A stretch of DNA of 64,000 bases. It comes from Serratia fonticola (GTDB lineage Bacteria; Pseudomonadota; Gammaproteobacteria; Enterobacterales; Enterobacteriaceae). Position numbers and translations under genes: made by a program. Each line of letters starts with the position of its first letter. Position 1 is the first letter of the stretch. The stretch covers positions 2,976,001-3,040,000 of the forward strand of contig NZ_VFMK01000001.1 in the NCBI RefSeq assembly GCF_006715025.1, given 5' to 3'. The notes beneath the pieces were generated by a model. It was not told the DNA's origin. It saw only the letters and a program-made list of their open reading frames with translations, and ran no database searches. Below are positions 26,976-35,800 of the stretch, piece by piece.

Positions 26976-27898
26976 GTCACTCTCCAAAAAACACATCCGG
27001 TCTAATCGCTGCGTGCATCCTACGTCTGGAACAGGGGACTGACCAGAACTAAAACATACGGTGACGATCTCTTATTCATTATCGGCTATTTTGCCATAAC
27101 TTCGTGCTGAGTGGTGCTCAGCAAACCAGCATCTGACGCTTTACCGCACCTATTGTTGTAATTGTTTAACTATCCATATGATTTATTTGCTTTAATTGAG
27201 ATAACAGCCTGTTAGATGCGTTGTAGGCAAAATCAAAAGGTAGCCAGATGTCAGTACGTCGATTTTGGTGACCTCCGTGCTGTTATACAACGCTTTAGGG
27301 GCTTAGAATCAGCGCCCTAAGGATCATGAATATTCTTTATTTTGATACGGACTCGACTGAATATTTTTATAATAAAGGAGTCTGTTAAATTATATGCTAC
27401 TAATTAATGATCTCGCAGTATGAGGTGTTTCTTTTACCTTGGTTTTTCAGTGATGCATAATGATGCGTGATTTATAATGTGTTCTGTGAGAGTGAAGCCG
27501 ATCGATTTATTAGATTATTCTTGGTTAATAGAGAGGGTAGTGGTTTATCGTCGCCTGCTAATAGTTCAACTACGTTAGTAAGTCATTTTTTAAATATAAT
27601 ACATATCAACAGCATGCATTTTTGTTTTTATTTTTTTCTTATATTTCAGTGCACTGGATTGATGTCTCAATGTAAATAAAAGGTGACTTTATTTTGTCTT
27701 GTATGATTATTATTGTTGCTTTTAACAGATTGATATTCCATGACGTTTTTTCTGGAAAAAATAGGTTTTCCACTTTAGAATTTATTTGCTCTGTTTAATT
27801 TGGCAGGGAAATATCCCAAGTGATAACAATGACGGTTAATGTCGCACATTTGGGAAGCATGTGATTGCTTTATTAATACTCTGGTTAAGGGATTTGAA
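26976..27898. other. AT-rich 0.9-kb gap between ribA and an exported protein gene
   Basis: Divergent region of unusual length and clearly lower GC than the surroundings, especially 27330-27830. No convincing protein gene: the longest plus-strand ORF (27467-27679) has no ribosome binding site and a random-looking sequence. A hairpin with stem CTTTAGGG / CCCTAAGG lies at 27293-27322. In E. coli ribA and pgpB are separated by a few hundred bases only. Confidence 0.6.
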
Positions 27899-28429
27899 AT
27901 GAAAGGAAAGATTAAGAATATTATCTTGAGTGTCTTTGTTCTGTTTTTTGCTGCCTCCGCGATGGCCGAAGCGGTCAAAGTGGAAAAAGTGGATGTGTTG
28001 GATAAGCGCGTTTCACTGAATATGCCAACCAGCTTCAGCGAGATGAGTAAAGCTGAAGTGAAGGCCAAGTACCCTGCCAATAGCCGCCCAACCGAAGTTT
28101 ATACCAACGCAGAGACTACCGTTAATTTTGCTTTCAACTACACGGTTAACAAAATTGCAGAGAACCAGCTCGATGCTTTTGCTCAGCAAATGAAGCAAAT
28201 GCTGGCGCAGTTTTCGCCTAAAATCAGCAAGGTAAAAGTCAATGGGCAGCAGGCCGTGTTGTTTGACTTTGTTACACCCGCAGCGGATACCGAGATCCAC
28301 AATCTTATGTTGGCCATGTCTGTTGACGGACGTTTATTGCTGACTACCTTCAACACCACTAAAGAGGAAGCCTCACAGTGGCTGGAAGTAGGGCGTGAGT
28401 CACTGCTTTCTGTCCAGGTAAATAAATAA
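27899..28429 (+). CDS. Exported protein of unknown function
   Basis: A 176-residue protein that I cannot name with confidence. It has a signal peptide (MKGKIKNIILSVFVLFFAAS) with a likely cleavage AMA|EA at residue 23. The mature part has alternating strand/helix segments (RVSLNMPTSF, TTVNFAFNYTVNK, a Gln/Met-rich helix AFAQQMKQML, VNGQQAVLFDFVTP) resembling the DcrB/PsbP-like fold seen in small periplasmic proteins. The start at 27899 follows AAGGG by seven bases; a 20-codon in-frame extension from 27839 would hide the signal peptide. It occupies the ribA-pgpB interval, where E. coli has no such gene, next to AT-rich DNA, which suggests acquisition. Confidence 0.8.
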   Translation: MKGKIKNIILSVFVLFFAASAMAEAVKVEKVDVLDKRVSLNMPTSFSEMSKAEVKAKYPANSRPTEVYTNAETTVNFAFNYTVNKIAENQLDAFAQQMKQMLAQFSPKISKVKVNGQQAVLFDFVTPAADTEIHNLMLAMSVDGRLLLTTFNTTKEEASQWLEVGRESLLSVQVNK

Positions 28430-28683
28430 TTTATGGCAAAGCGGTATCAGGTGATAGTCAGCTTGGTACCGCATCTTTTATCAACAGCACCATGCTGTTG
28501 TCTGAATACGCCTTCGCCAGCTTATCGACTTCAGTAATAGTAACCCTCCAACCTGGCATGATGTGTACGCAGGCATTCAATGGCCTGATATCACTTTCGT
28601 TTGCTACTTGTTTAATGTTTCGCGTGTTGCAGGGATTACAAGATTGTTACACTGCTGCTTAAACACAGTTGAAGGATAATCGA

Positions 28684-29448
28684 ATGTTTGAGATAGCAAA
28701 GCGCACGACAGGCGGTGCAATTGTGCTGCTGCTGATGCCACTGGCGGTCTGGTTCTCTGGCTGGCGCTGGCAACCAGGCGGCGATGACGGCCTGTTAAAA
28801 GGGCTGTATTGGGTAACGGAAACCGTAACGGCACCTTGGGGGATACTGACCAGCCTGATTTTGTCCGCCTGGTTTTTATGGTGTTTGCGTTTTCGTCTGA
28901 AGCCAGCAATTGGATTGCTGATCCTGTTGTTGGCGGCCATTGTCATTGGCCAGGGGATTAAATCGGTTATCAAGGATCGGGTTCAGGAACCGAGGCCATT
29001 TGTTAAGTGGTTGGAGTCTGTTCATCATATCGATGATGAGTACTTCTACTCACTCCCCAGGAAAGAGCGCAGTGCGTTGGTTAAACAGCAGCTCCAGGAT
29101 CAGACTGTAGTGCCTGCCTGGCTGAGTAAACACTGGCAATTTGAGACAGGTTTTGCATTTCCTTCCGGTCATACCCTGTTTGCAGCCAGTTGGGCTCTGT
29201 TGGGGGTAGGGTTACTGTGGCCGCGCCGCCATTATAAAACCGTTGCTGTACTGATGGTTTGGGCGATCGGCGTAATGGCGAGCCGTTTGCTGCTCGGGAT
29301 GCATTGGCCACGGGATTTGGCGATGGCGGTGGTTATCAGTTGGCTGTTGGTGACGATCGCCAGTTGGTTGGCGCAGCGATGGTTTGGTCCACTGACTATA
29401 CCGCCGCAGGAGCAGCAGGAAATCGCTGAACGAGAACATGACAAATAA
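28684..29448 (+). CDS. pgpB: Phosphatidylglycerophosphatase B / undecaprenyl pyrophosphate phosphatase
   Basis: A PAP2-family membrane phosphatase acting on phosphatidylglycerol phosphate and undecaprenyl pyrophosphate. The three PAP2 motifs are present: KDRVQEPRP, the central FPSGHT with catalytic His, and SRLLLGMHWPRD with the second His. 254 residues and about six membrane spans as in E. coli. Start at 28684 after AAGGA; a five-residue in-frame extension at 28669 is unlikely. Confidence 0.96.
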   Translation: MFEIAKRTTGGAIVLLLMPLAVWFSGWRWQPGGDDGLLKGLYWVTETVTAPWGILTSLILSAWFLWCLRFRLKPAIGLLILLLAAIVIGQGIKSVIKDRVQEPRPFVKWLESVHHIDDEYFYSLPRKERSALVKQQLQDQTVVPAWLSKHWQFETGFAFPSGHTLFAASWALLGVGLLWPRRHYKTVAVLMVWAIGVMASRLLLGMHWPRDLAMAVVISWLLVTIASWLAQRWFGPLTIPPQEQQEIAEREHDK

Positions 29449-29897
29449 GGCTTTGCAGGTGCCACTGCGCCGCCTGAAGATGACGCCGGTCGTTGGCTTT
29501 TCTGGTCCCAGATGGCGCCAACCATATTACTGGCCAGACCAGCAACGTGAAATTATGTTTTGAGTGACAATGTCACTTATTGCGGCTCCGGTCAGGGGCC
29601 GCATCAGCGTTGATTTTCTCTCCGCATTGCAATCCGTTTTTCTGCCCCCATATCAAGAGAGATCCCGCATTTTGAGAAGCTTTCTCATTAATTGACTCAG
29701 GAGCTCCGTTTCTTGCTGAATATCCCAACAGATATGTGGTTTTATCGTGTCTCAGGGTTTCCCTGCCACGATGGGAAATGCTAACTTAAGTAGCAGGGAA
29801 ACCACTTCGTGGCAGATATCCCTGGTACGCCGTTGGGTGCAACTGGCGGATCCTGGGATAGTGTTCATCCGATTCACTCGGCATTGCGGGAAAGAAT
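29449..29897. other. pgpB-lapA intergenic region with structured DNA
   Basis: About 450 bases without a gene. It holds the palindrome AGTGACA-A-TGTCACT (29563-29577), a GC-rich stem GCGGCTCC / GGGGCCGC (29582-29602) that could end the pgpB transcript, and two overlapping inverted repeats at 29757-29815 (see findings). The lapA promoter should be in the right part. Confidence 0.5.
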
Positions 29898-30200
29898 GTG
29901 AAATATTTGCTAATTTTTTTGTTGGTTCTGGTGATATTCGTAATTTCGGTAACGCTGGGCGCCAATAACGATCAGGTCGTGACGTTTAACTATTTGGTTG
30001 CTCAAGGTGAATATCGTGTATCAACCCTATTGGCCACCCTGTTTGGGAGTGGTTTTGTGCTGGGGTGGATTATCTGCGGGTTATTCTACCTGCGTACACG
30101 CATTGCACTGGGGCGGGCCGAACGCAAAATCAAAAGGCTGGAAGTGCAACTCGAAACGCCTGCCGAGCCGGCGTCTTTGCCTGCCACCAGCAAGGAATAA
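29898..30200 (+). CDS. lapA: Lipopolysaccharide assembly protein LapA
   Basis: A 100-residue inner membrane protein with two membrane spans (residues 1-20 and 42-65) and a cytoplasmic coiled-coil tail ALGRAERKIKRLEVQLE. LapA (YciS) works with LapB in control of LpxC and so of LPS synthesis. The start is a GTG at 29898. It is followed six bases later by lapB; co-transcription is certain from spacing. Confidence 0.93.
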   Translation: MKYLLIFLLVLVIFVISVTLGANNDQVVTFNYLVAQGEYRVSTLLATLFGSGFVLGWIICGLFYLRTRIALGRAERKIKRLEVQLETPAEPASLPATSKE

Positions 30201-30206
30201 TCTTTT

Positions 30207-31376
30207 ATGTTAGAGCTGCTGTTTCTGTTGCTGCCTGTAGCTGCCGCGTACGGTTGGTACATGGGGCGCAGAAGTGCTCAGCAGGATAAACAGCAGGAAG
30301 CCAACCGTCTGTCACGTGAGTACGTGGCTGGGGTTAACTTCCTGCTTTCCAACCAGCAGGATAAAGCGGTTGACCTGTTCCTTGATATGTTGAAAGAGGA
30401 CAGCAACACCGTTGAGGCCCACCTGACGCTGGGTAACCTGTTCCGTTCACGCGGTGAAGTCGACCGTGCCATCCGTATCCATCAGGCCCTGATGGAAAGT
30501 GCTTCTTTGACCTTTGAACAACGTCTTTTGGCTATCCAGCAACTTGGGCGCGATTACATGGCCGCCGGACTGTATGACCGTGCCGAAGATATGTTCAGCC
30601 AACTGGTTAACGAAGAGGATTTTCGGATCTCTGCATTGCAGCAGCTGTTGGTGATCCATCAGGCCACCAGCGATTGGCAAAAAGCCATCGATGTGGCGGA
30701 AAAACTGGTTAAGCTGGGTAAGGATAAGCAGCGCATCGAAATCGCCCATTTCTATTGCGAACTGGCGTTGCAGGCGATGGGCAGCGACGATCTGGATAAA
30801 GCGATGGGCCTGTTAAAGCGGGCGGCTGCCGCAGATAAACAGTGTGCGCGCGTGTCGATCATGTTCGGGCGTATCTTTATGGCGCAAGAGGACTATTCCA
30901 AAGCGGTGGAAGCCTTGAAACGCGTGCTGGATCAAGACAAAGAACTGGTCAGTGAAGCCTTGCCGATGATGCATGAATGCTATCAGCATTTGCAGCAACA
31001 GCAGGAGTGGGCGGATTTCCTTAAACGCTGCGTGGAGGAAAACACCGGCGCTACGGCTGAGTTGATGCTGGCGGAAGTGATTGAGCAACGCGAAGGGCGT
31101 GATGTTGTGCAGGTGTATATTAATCGCCAATTACAGCGTCATCCTACCATGCGTGTTTTCTATCGCCTGATGGATTATCACCTGGCCGATGCAGAGGAAG
31201 GGCGCGCCAAGGAAAGCCTGTTGTTGCTACGTGACATGGTGGGTGAACAAATTCGTACCAAACCCCGCTATCGTTGTCACAAATGCGGCTTTACCGCCCA
31301 TTCGCTTTACTGGCATTGCCCTTCCTGCCGGGCCTGGGCTTCGGTAAAACCTATTCGCGGGCTAGACGGGCAATAA
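30207..31376 (+). CDS. lapB: Lipopolysaccharide assembly protein LapB
   Basis: A 389-residue adaptor for FtsH degradation of LpxC. It has an N-terminal membrane anchor (residues 1-20), tandem TPR helices over about residues 35-330 (NTVEAHLTLGNLFRSRGEVD and later repeats), and a C-terminal rubredoxin-like domain with Cys357, Cys360, Cys371 and Cys374 (CHKCGF and CPSC). The same length and cysteine positions occur in E. coli YciM. In E. coli pyrF follows directly; here two minus-strand genes intervene. Confidence 0.96.
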   Translation: MLELLFLLLPVAAAYGWYMGRRSAQQDKQQEANRLSREYVAGVNFLLSNQQDKAVDLFLDMLKEDSNTVEAHLTLGNLFRSRGEVDRAIRIHQALMESASLTFEQRLLAIQQLGRDYMAAGLYDRAEDMFSQLVNEEDFRISALQQLLVIHQATSDWQKAIDVAEKLVKLGKDKQRIEIAHFYCELALQAMGSDDLDKAMGLLKRAAAADKQCARVSIMFGRIFMAQEDYSKAVEALKRVLDQDKELVSEALPMMHECYQHLQQQQEWADFLKRCVEENTGATAELMLAEVIEQREGRDVVQVYINRQLQRHPTMRVFYRLMDYHLADAEEGRAKESLLLLRDMVGEQIRTKPRYRCHKCGFTAHSLYWHCPSCRAWASVKPIRGLDGQ

Positions 31377-31405
31377 AAAACGGGGCGATTGAGTCGTCCC
31401 GTTTT
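31375..31405. terminator. Bidirectional terminator between lapB and RHH gene
   Basis: AAAACGGG(G)CGA / TCGTCCCGTTTT stem with A-run and T-run flanks between converging genes. Confidence 0.88.
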
Positions 31406-31418
31406 GTGCTGACCGTCA

Positions 31419-31706
31419 TCACTTCTTTTTGCTGTTTTTCACGCTACCTTTCAACAGTTGACGTAACTTCTTCAGCTCTTTCTGGCTCAGAGGCTGTTCA
31501 ATTTCTTCTTCGGTACTTTGATTGTCAATGTCGTCGTGGTGCAGCGGGGCGGTTTTTTTGCTGGATTTTGCCGGTATTTCAAAACTGCTTTCCAACCGTT
31601 GGCAAACCTCTGCACTGAGTGAAAGCTGATTCTCCAGGGCGACAGCTTTGATCTGTTCTTTCAGCGCCAAAGGGATTTTGATGGTTAGTGTGGATATCTC
31701 GCTCAT
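31419..31706 (-). CDS. Ribbon-helix-helix DNA-binding protein
   Basis: A 95-residue protein. Residues 4-45 (TLTIKIPLALKEQIKAVALE then LSLSAEVCQRLESSF) form a typical MetJ/Arc ribbon-helix-helix unit: a short beta strand with alternate polar residues, then two helices. Residues 50-95 are an acidic then lysine-rich tail. Such proteins dimerise and bind operators, often as antitoxins, but no toxin ORF lies beside it. The ATG at 31706 has AAGG seven bases upstream; a TTG at 31739 overlaps its own ribosome binding site. It is absent between lapB and pyrF in E. coli. Confidence 0.82.
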   Translation of the reverse strand: MSEISTLTIKIPLALKEQIKAVALENQLSLSAEVCQRLESSFEIPAKSSKKTAPLHHDDIDNQSTEEEIEQPLSQKELKKLRQLLKGSVKNSKKK

Positions 31707-31843
31707 TTTGCTGCCTTTTATACGGAAACTTACCTCCAAACTAAGTCAGGCGAGCAAATGTGTCCAGTGTGTAATAAAAATTTAATATAATTGTAATATT
31801 TAAAGGAGGGATAGGGCCCGAGAAGTCGAGCCCTGTATCAAGC

Positions 31844-32104
31844 TTACTTATAGATGACAGCACTGCCATGCAACTGGTTGTTACCCCCAGCGGAAATAAT
31901 TCGGTAGTGACTCGCACCTTTAGCATCGGCTTGAGCGGCCAGTTTAGCTTCCAGAGTGCTCAACGTGGTGGCTTGCCCGGCAGAAATAACGCCCATCTCG
32001 GTCAGATTTTGCGCTTTCTGTAAATCAACCGGCTCAGCAGCAACGGTAGCAAATGAGGTCATAGCGATAAAAGAAGCGGCGGCAAAATATTTGATGCTTT
32101 TCAT
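31844..32104 (-). CDS. YdgH/BhsA/McbA-like (DUF1471) periplasmic protein
   Basis: An 86-residue exported protein: signal peptide MKSIKYFAAASFIAMTSFAT with cleavage VAA|EP, then one DUF1471 domain ending in the family hallmark SHYRIISAGGNNQLHGSAVIYK-type segment. Members (BhsA, McbA, YhcN, YjfY) respond to oxidative, acid or metal stress and affect biofilm and envelope permeability. Which one it corresponds to cannot be decided. Start at 32104 (MKSIKY), not the ATG at 32116. Confidence 0.88.
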   Translation of the reverse strand: MKSIKYFAAASFIAMTSFATVAAEPVDLQKAQNLTEMGVISAGQATTLSTLEAKLAAQADAKGASHYRIISAGGNNQLHGSAVIYK

Positions 32105-32434
32105 GAATAACTCCATTCTAATTATTTGATGATAGACAGCGCTTGCTGTTGATGCATTGAATAATAGAGCAAATAATTTGTTTTTAAACCTGATTACATT
32201 GAGTTAGTAAGTCAAATTTTTTGAATGATAATTTACACATCTTTACTGAGATTTACTTCCCGTAGACTAAGGGGGCCACCAGCCCGTTGACATTGAATGA
32301 CACAGGCTGCGTTATCATTACTTAACGGCAGGTAGCGTCGTAGCTGGGATTTCCGTGGTTTGGCATGTAGAATGCGGCGGTCAGTTTTGCTGGCTGGTTA
32401 CCAACGTCTGTCCATTTTATAGAAGGTAGAAGAA
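32105..32434 (+). other. pyrF upstream region
   Basis: About 330 bases between the divergent DUF1471 gene and pyrF. A TAGAAT -10-like element at 32368-32373 lies 62 bases before the pyrF ATG and is the best pyrF promoter candidate. The left part is AT-rich and presumably serves the stress gene. No ORF of note. Confidence 0.5.
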
Positions 32435-33163
32435 ATGAAGTCTGAAAATAACATTAATAACAATGACTTAAAATCATCTCCGATCATCGTTGCATTGGAT
32501 TACGCCGACAGAAACGCTGCTCTGGCGTTTGCTGACCGTATTGATCCGCAAGATTGTCGGCTAAAAGTGGGCAAAGAGATGTTTACGCTATTCGGGCCAG
32601 AGATTGTACGTGACCTGCATCAGCGCGGTTTTGACGTTTTTCTGGATTTGAAATTCCACGACATCCCTAATACCACAGCACATGCAGTGGCAGCGGCGGC
32701 GGAGCTGGGGGTGTGGATGGTGAATGTGCATGCCAGCGGCGGTGCACGCATGATGACGGCAGCGAAAGAGGCATTGCAGCCTTACGGTGCTGATGCCCCG
32801 TTACTGATTGCCGTGACGGTGCTCACCAGTATGGAGGCAGACGATCTGCTCGGTGTGGGTATTGATATCAGCCCGGCCGAGCAGGCAGAAAGGCTGGCCC
32901 GTCTGACACGGGATTGTGGCTTGGACGGTGTAGTCTGTTCAGCGCAAGAGGCCACACGCCTGAAAGCAGCCTGTGGCAGCCAGTTCCAGTTGGTCACGCC
33001 AGGGATCCGTCCGCAAGGCAGTGCCGCAGGCGATCAGCGTAGAGTGATGACACCGGTACAGGCATTGGCCGCCGGCGTGGATTACATGGTGATTGGTCGT
33101 CCTATTACCCAATCTGCCGATCCTGCGGCTACGCTCAGCGCTATCCGTGCCTCACTGCGCTAA
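32435..33163 (+). CDS. pyrF: Orotidine 5'-phosphate decarboxylase
   Basis: Last step of UMP synthesis. The 242-residue TIM barrel has the substrate Lys in LKVGKEMF, the catalytic DLKFHDIPNT (Lys-Asp network), the VNVHASGGARMM loop and the phosphate-binding PGIRPQG and YMVIGRPI segments. It is slightly extended at its N-terminus by an Asn-rich stretch (residues 4-12). Followed ten bases later by yciH; the same pair occurs in E. coli. Confidence 0.97.
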   Translation: MKSENNINNNDLKSSPIIVALDYADRNAALAFADRIDPQDCRLKVGKEMFTLFGPEIVRDLHQRGFDVFLDLKFHDIPNTTAHAVAAAAELGVWMVNVHASGGARMMTAAKEALQPYGADAPLLIAVTVLTSMEADDLLGVGIDISPAEQAERLARLTRDCGLDGVVCSAQEATRLKAACGSQFQLVTPGIRPQGSAAGDQRRVMTPVQALAAGVDYMVIGRPITQSADPAATLSAIRASLR

Positions 33164-33173
33164 GGAGAACAGC

Positions 33174-33500
33174 ATGAAAGATGATAATAGCCGCCTGGTT
33201 TACTCCACCGACAGCGGGCGCATCAAACCAGAGGAAACCAAGCCACAGCGCGCCAAAGGGGATGGTATCGTGCGGATCCAGCGCCAGACCAGCGGAAGGA
33301 AAGGTAAGGGAGTTTGCCTGATTAGCGGTGTCGATCTGGATGATGCCGCCCTGGATAAACTGGCTGCTGAACTTAAAAAGAAATGTGGTTGCGGCGGAGC
33401 AGTAAAAGAGGGCGTGATTGAAATTCAGGGCGATAAACGCGACCTGCTAAAGCAGTTACTCGAGGCCAAAGGTATGACGGTAAAACTGGCGGGCGGCTGA
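33174..33500 (+). CDS. yciH: eIF1/SUI1-like translation factor YciH
   Basis: A 108-residue protein with a SUI1 domain: GIVRIQRQTSGRKGKGVCLI, then KKKCGCGGAVKEGVIEIQGD and a final helix. YciH is related to eukaryotic eIF1 and affects initiation fidelity in vitro; it is not essential. The ATG at 33174 (AAGGAG eight bases before) is used; an in-frame start inside pyrF is not credible. Co-transcribed with pyrF. Confidence 0.95.
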   Translation: MKDDNSRLVYSTDSGRIKPEETKPQRAKGDGIVRIQRQTSGRKGKGVCLISGVDLDDAALDKLAAELKKKCGCGGAVKEGVIEIQGDKRDLLKQLLEAKGMTVKLAGG

Positions 33501-33506
33501 GAAACA

Positions 33507-33541
33507 AAGCCATGCCGCAGTTTGCTTCTGCGGCATGGCTT
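33507..33541. terminator. Terminator between yciH and osmB
   Basis: AAGCCATGCCGCAG, loop, CTGCGGCATGGCTT: a perfect 14-bp stem soon after the yciH stop. Confidence 0.85.
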
Positions 33542-33646
33542 GTCGAGCTAAAATCTAAACAGACCTGAAAATCTTTTCTCTCTATTAGACGTCAAAGCGC
33601 GCACGCTTTTGCCAGCCTGTTGGCAAAGGTATCAGCAAGCGGTCAT

Positions 33647-33862
33647 TTATTTGCTCACCTGGTGACCGATAATGCCACCGACAGCAGCCCCCCCGACAGT
33701 CCCTAACGCACTACCGTTGGTCAATACCGCACCACCTACCGCACCAGCACCGGCACCTATCGCGGTGTTGCGATCGCGTTTGGACATATTTGAACAGGCC
33801 CCCAGAGACAGGGCGAGGGTAATCGCCAGAGCGGCTGTGGCAAAACGTTTATTAATAATCAT
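33647..33862 (-). CDS. osmB: Osmotically inducible lipoprotein OsmB
   Basis: A 71-residue lipoprotein with lipobox LSLGAC and Cys23, followed by the glycine-zipper segment AIGAGAGAVGGAVLTNGSA and GGAAVGGIIGHQV, which may self-associate in the membrane. Near-identical to E. coli OsmB, which is induced by osmotic stress and in stationary phase. Converges with yciH. Confidence 0.95.
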   Translation of the reverse strand: MIINKRFATAALAITLALSLGACSNMSKRDRNTAIGAGAGAVGGAVLTNGSALGTVGGAAVGGIIGHQVSK

Positions 33863-34280
33863 AATGACTTCTCCTTAGCATGAGCTAGATGGAAATACCT
33901 TGCTGGCATAATACAGCTTTAGTATAGGCATTAACGACTGATCCGGCCTGTAACTTGCCATTCGTCAGTGTCAAGATAAATAGGTATTTATGGCATAACA
34001 CCAGGTAATTAAAAAAAATACGACGGTTTCAACGTTGATATCCAGTATAAATTGCCACCGAGAGATAAACAGGGAAATAGTCTTAATTTGTCGCAGATGA
34101 TTCAGCAAGAGGGCTGATTCATAAGCCTGCTTAACAACACCGTCGCCGCACATTAATTATTATCCAGCAGAACCCTACAGGATCTTTAGCGATTTACGCC
34201 ATACCGGCTTCCTTGGCCTCTGCCGACAATATACCCAAATCAATAGGGTAAAACAGCAGGCCAAGCAAGAAGGGAAAACC
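33863..34280. other. osmB-araD intergenic region
   Basis: About 418 bases. It contains the osmB promoter (left) and the araD promoter (right), neither clearly assignable. A minus-strand ORF at 33971-34153 has no support. The araD ATG is preceded by AGAAGGGAAA. Confidence 0.4.
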
Positions 34281-34976
34281 ATGCTTAACGAACTCAAACA
34301 GCAGGTGCTAGAGGCTAATCTGGCGCTGCCGCGTCATCATCTGGTGACCTTCACCTGGGGCAATGTCAGTGCCGTTGACCGTGAACAAGGACTGATGGTG
34401 ATCAAACCTTCCGGTGTCGAATATGACGTCATGACGCGCGATGATATGGTGGTCGTGGAGCTGGAAAGCGGTAAGGTGGTGGAAGGGAGTAAAAAACCGT
34501 CATCGGATACGGACACTCACCGGGTACTATACCTGAATTTTGACGCTATAGGTGGGATTGTTCACACGCATTCACGTCATGCTACCATTTGGGCGCAAGC
34601 CGGATTGGATATCCCCGCTTGGGGAACAACCCATGCTGATTATTTCTATGGGGATATTCCTTGTACTCGGCCAATGCTAGAGGCGGAAATCAAAGGGCGT
34701 TATGAATGGGAAACCGGTCAGGTGATCGTGGAAACCTTCCGTGAACGCGGGCTGGATGCGGCGATGATCCCGGCTGCATTGGTGCATTCTCATGGTCCAT
34801 TTGCCTGGGGGAAAGACGCGGGCAGTGCGGTACATAACGCGGTGGTACTGGAAGAAGTGGCTTACATGGGGATTTTCTCGCGTCAACTCACCCCTGAACT
34901 GGCGAATATGCAACAGACTTTGCTAGACAAACACTACCTGCGCAAACATGGCAAACAGGCTTACTATGGCCAGTAA
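34281..34976 (+). CDS. araD: L-ribulose-5-phosphate 4-epimerase
   Basis: Interconverts L-ribulose-5-phosphate and D-xylulose-5-phosphate. 231 residues and strongly E. coli AraD-like. The zinc ligands His95, His97 (VHTHSRH) and His171 (VHSHGPF), the catalytic Asp120 and the phosphate-binding KPSSD (Asp76) are all in place, and the protein ends KHGKQAYYGQ. No araA or araB is nearby. Paralogues UlaF and SgbE have the same reaction, so the source of the ribulose-5-phosphate is not given by sequence alone. It converges with yciT. Confidence 0.9.
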   Translation: MLNELKQQVLEANLALPRHHLVTFTWGNVSAVDREQGLMVIKPSGVEYDVMTRDDMVVVELESGKVVEGSKKPSSDTDTHRVLYLNFDAIGGIVHTHSRHATIWAQAGLDIPAWGTTHADYFYGDIPCTRPMLEAEIKGRYEWETGQVIVETFRERGLDAAMIPAALVHSHGPFAWGKDAGSAVHNAVVLEEVAYMGIFSRQLTPELANMQQTLLDKHYLRKHGKQAYYGQ

Positions 34977-35004
34977 TCTCGGGGCTCATCAGCCCCGCAG
35001 CGCG

Positions 35005-35751
35005 TTATTCGTTGACCAGATCTAATGTGATGCCCTGGCTTTTGAGCAGTTGCTTGTAGTCGCTGGCTAAGCGTGAATCGGTAATGACTCGTCCGATCTG
35101 TCCCGTTGGCTCCAATGGATTAGGCTGGATTTGACCGAACTTTGACGAGTCAGTCAGCACAATGTTTTCCACCCCTTTGGCTAACACGGCATTAACGACA
35201 TCGGCACGCATCATATCACGGCCAGTGAAGCCGGTTTCCGCGTGAAAACCATCAACCCCAATAAAGGCTTTGCTGAAATGTACCTGCTGAATACATTGGC
35301 GGGTTAACGGGCCCACAACGGTTTCACTCTTTTTCTGGTACATCCCACCCAGTACGATCACCTCGCAGTCGGTTTCTTTCAGCAGATGGGCGATGTAGTG
35401 GCTGACGGTGATTAGCGTGACACGCTTGCGTTCGGCCAGATAGCGGGCTAACAGGGCGTTGGCACTGCCACTTTCGATAAAAATGGTTTCGCCATCGTTA
35501 ACCAGTGACGCGGCATATTGTGCCAGCTTCTGTTTAAGTGTGAAATTGGACATCATTCGGGCATCAACATCATCGCTTTCTAAAGCAACGGCAGAACCAT
35601 GAACGCGTTTGAGATAGCTGCGCTTTTCCAACAGGTTGAGATCCTGACGGATGGTGACCTCTGAAACGCCGGAGGCGCGCGCCAATTCGCTGACGCTGAT
35701 GCGGCGGCGGTCATTCACCAACTGCAAAATGGTTTGTTGTCTTGAATTCAT
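35005..35751 (-). CDS. yciT: DeoR-family regulator YciT
   Basis: A 248-residue DeoR/GlpR-type repressor: N-terminal HTH (MNSRQQTILQLVNDRRRISV then GVSEVTIRQDLNLLEKRSYL) and a C-terminal sugar-phosphate-binding domain with IFIESGSANALLARYL and GVDGFHAETGFTG. Closely like E. coli YciT. Effector unknown; DeoR proteins usually bind phosphorylated sugars. It lies 49 bases behind pflD on the same strand, so it is probably the third gene of the pflE-pflD transcript. A GCGGCCA / TGGCCGC stem sits in the gap (35765-35787). Confidence 0.9.
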   Translation of the reverse strand: MNSRQQTILQLVNDRRRISVSELARASGVSEVTIRQDLNLLEKRSYLKRVHGSAVALESDDVDARMMSNFTLKQKLAQYAASLVNDGETIFIESGSANALLARYLAERKRVTLITVSHYIAHLLKETDCEVIVLGGMYQKKSETVVGPLTRQCIQQVHFSKAFIGVDGFHAETGFTGRDMMRADVVNAVLAKGVENIVLTDSSKFGQIQPNPLEPTGQIGRVITDSRLASDYKQLLKSQGITLDLVNE

Positions 35752-35800
35752 AGCGACCTGATAAGCGGCCAGCCCAAGGATGGCCGCAACTATTCACTGA

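Noticed and set aside
27467..27679. 70-codon ORF in the AT-rich gap
   Set aside because: No ribosome binding site and random sequence; expected by chance in AT-rich DNA.
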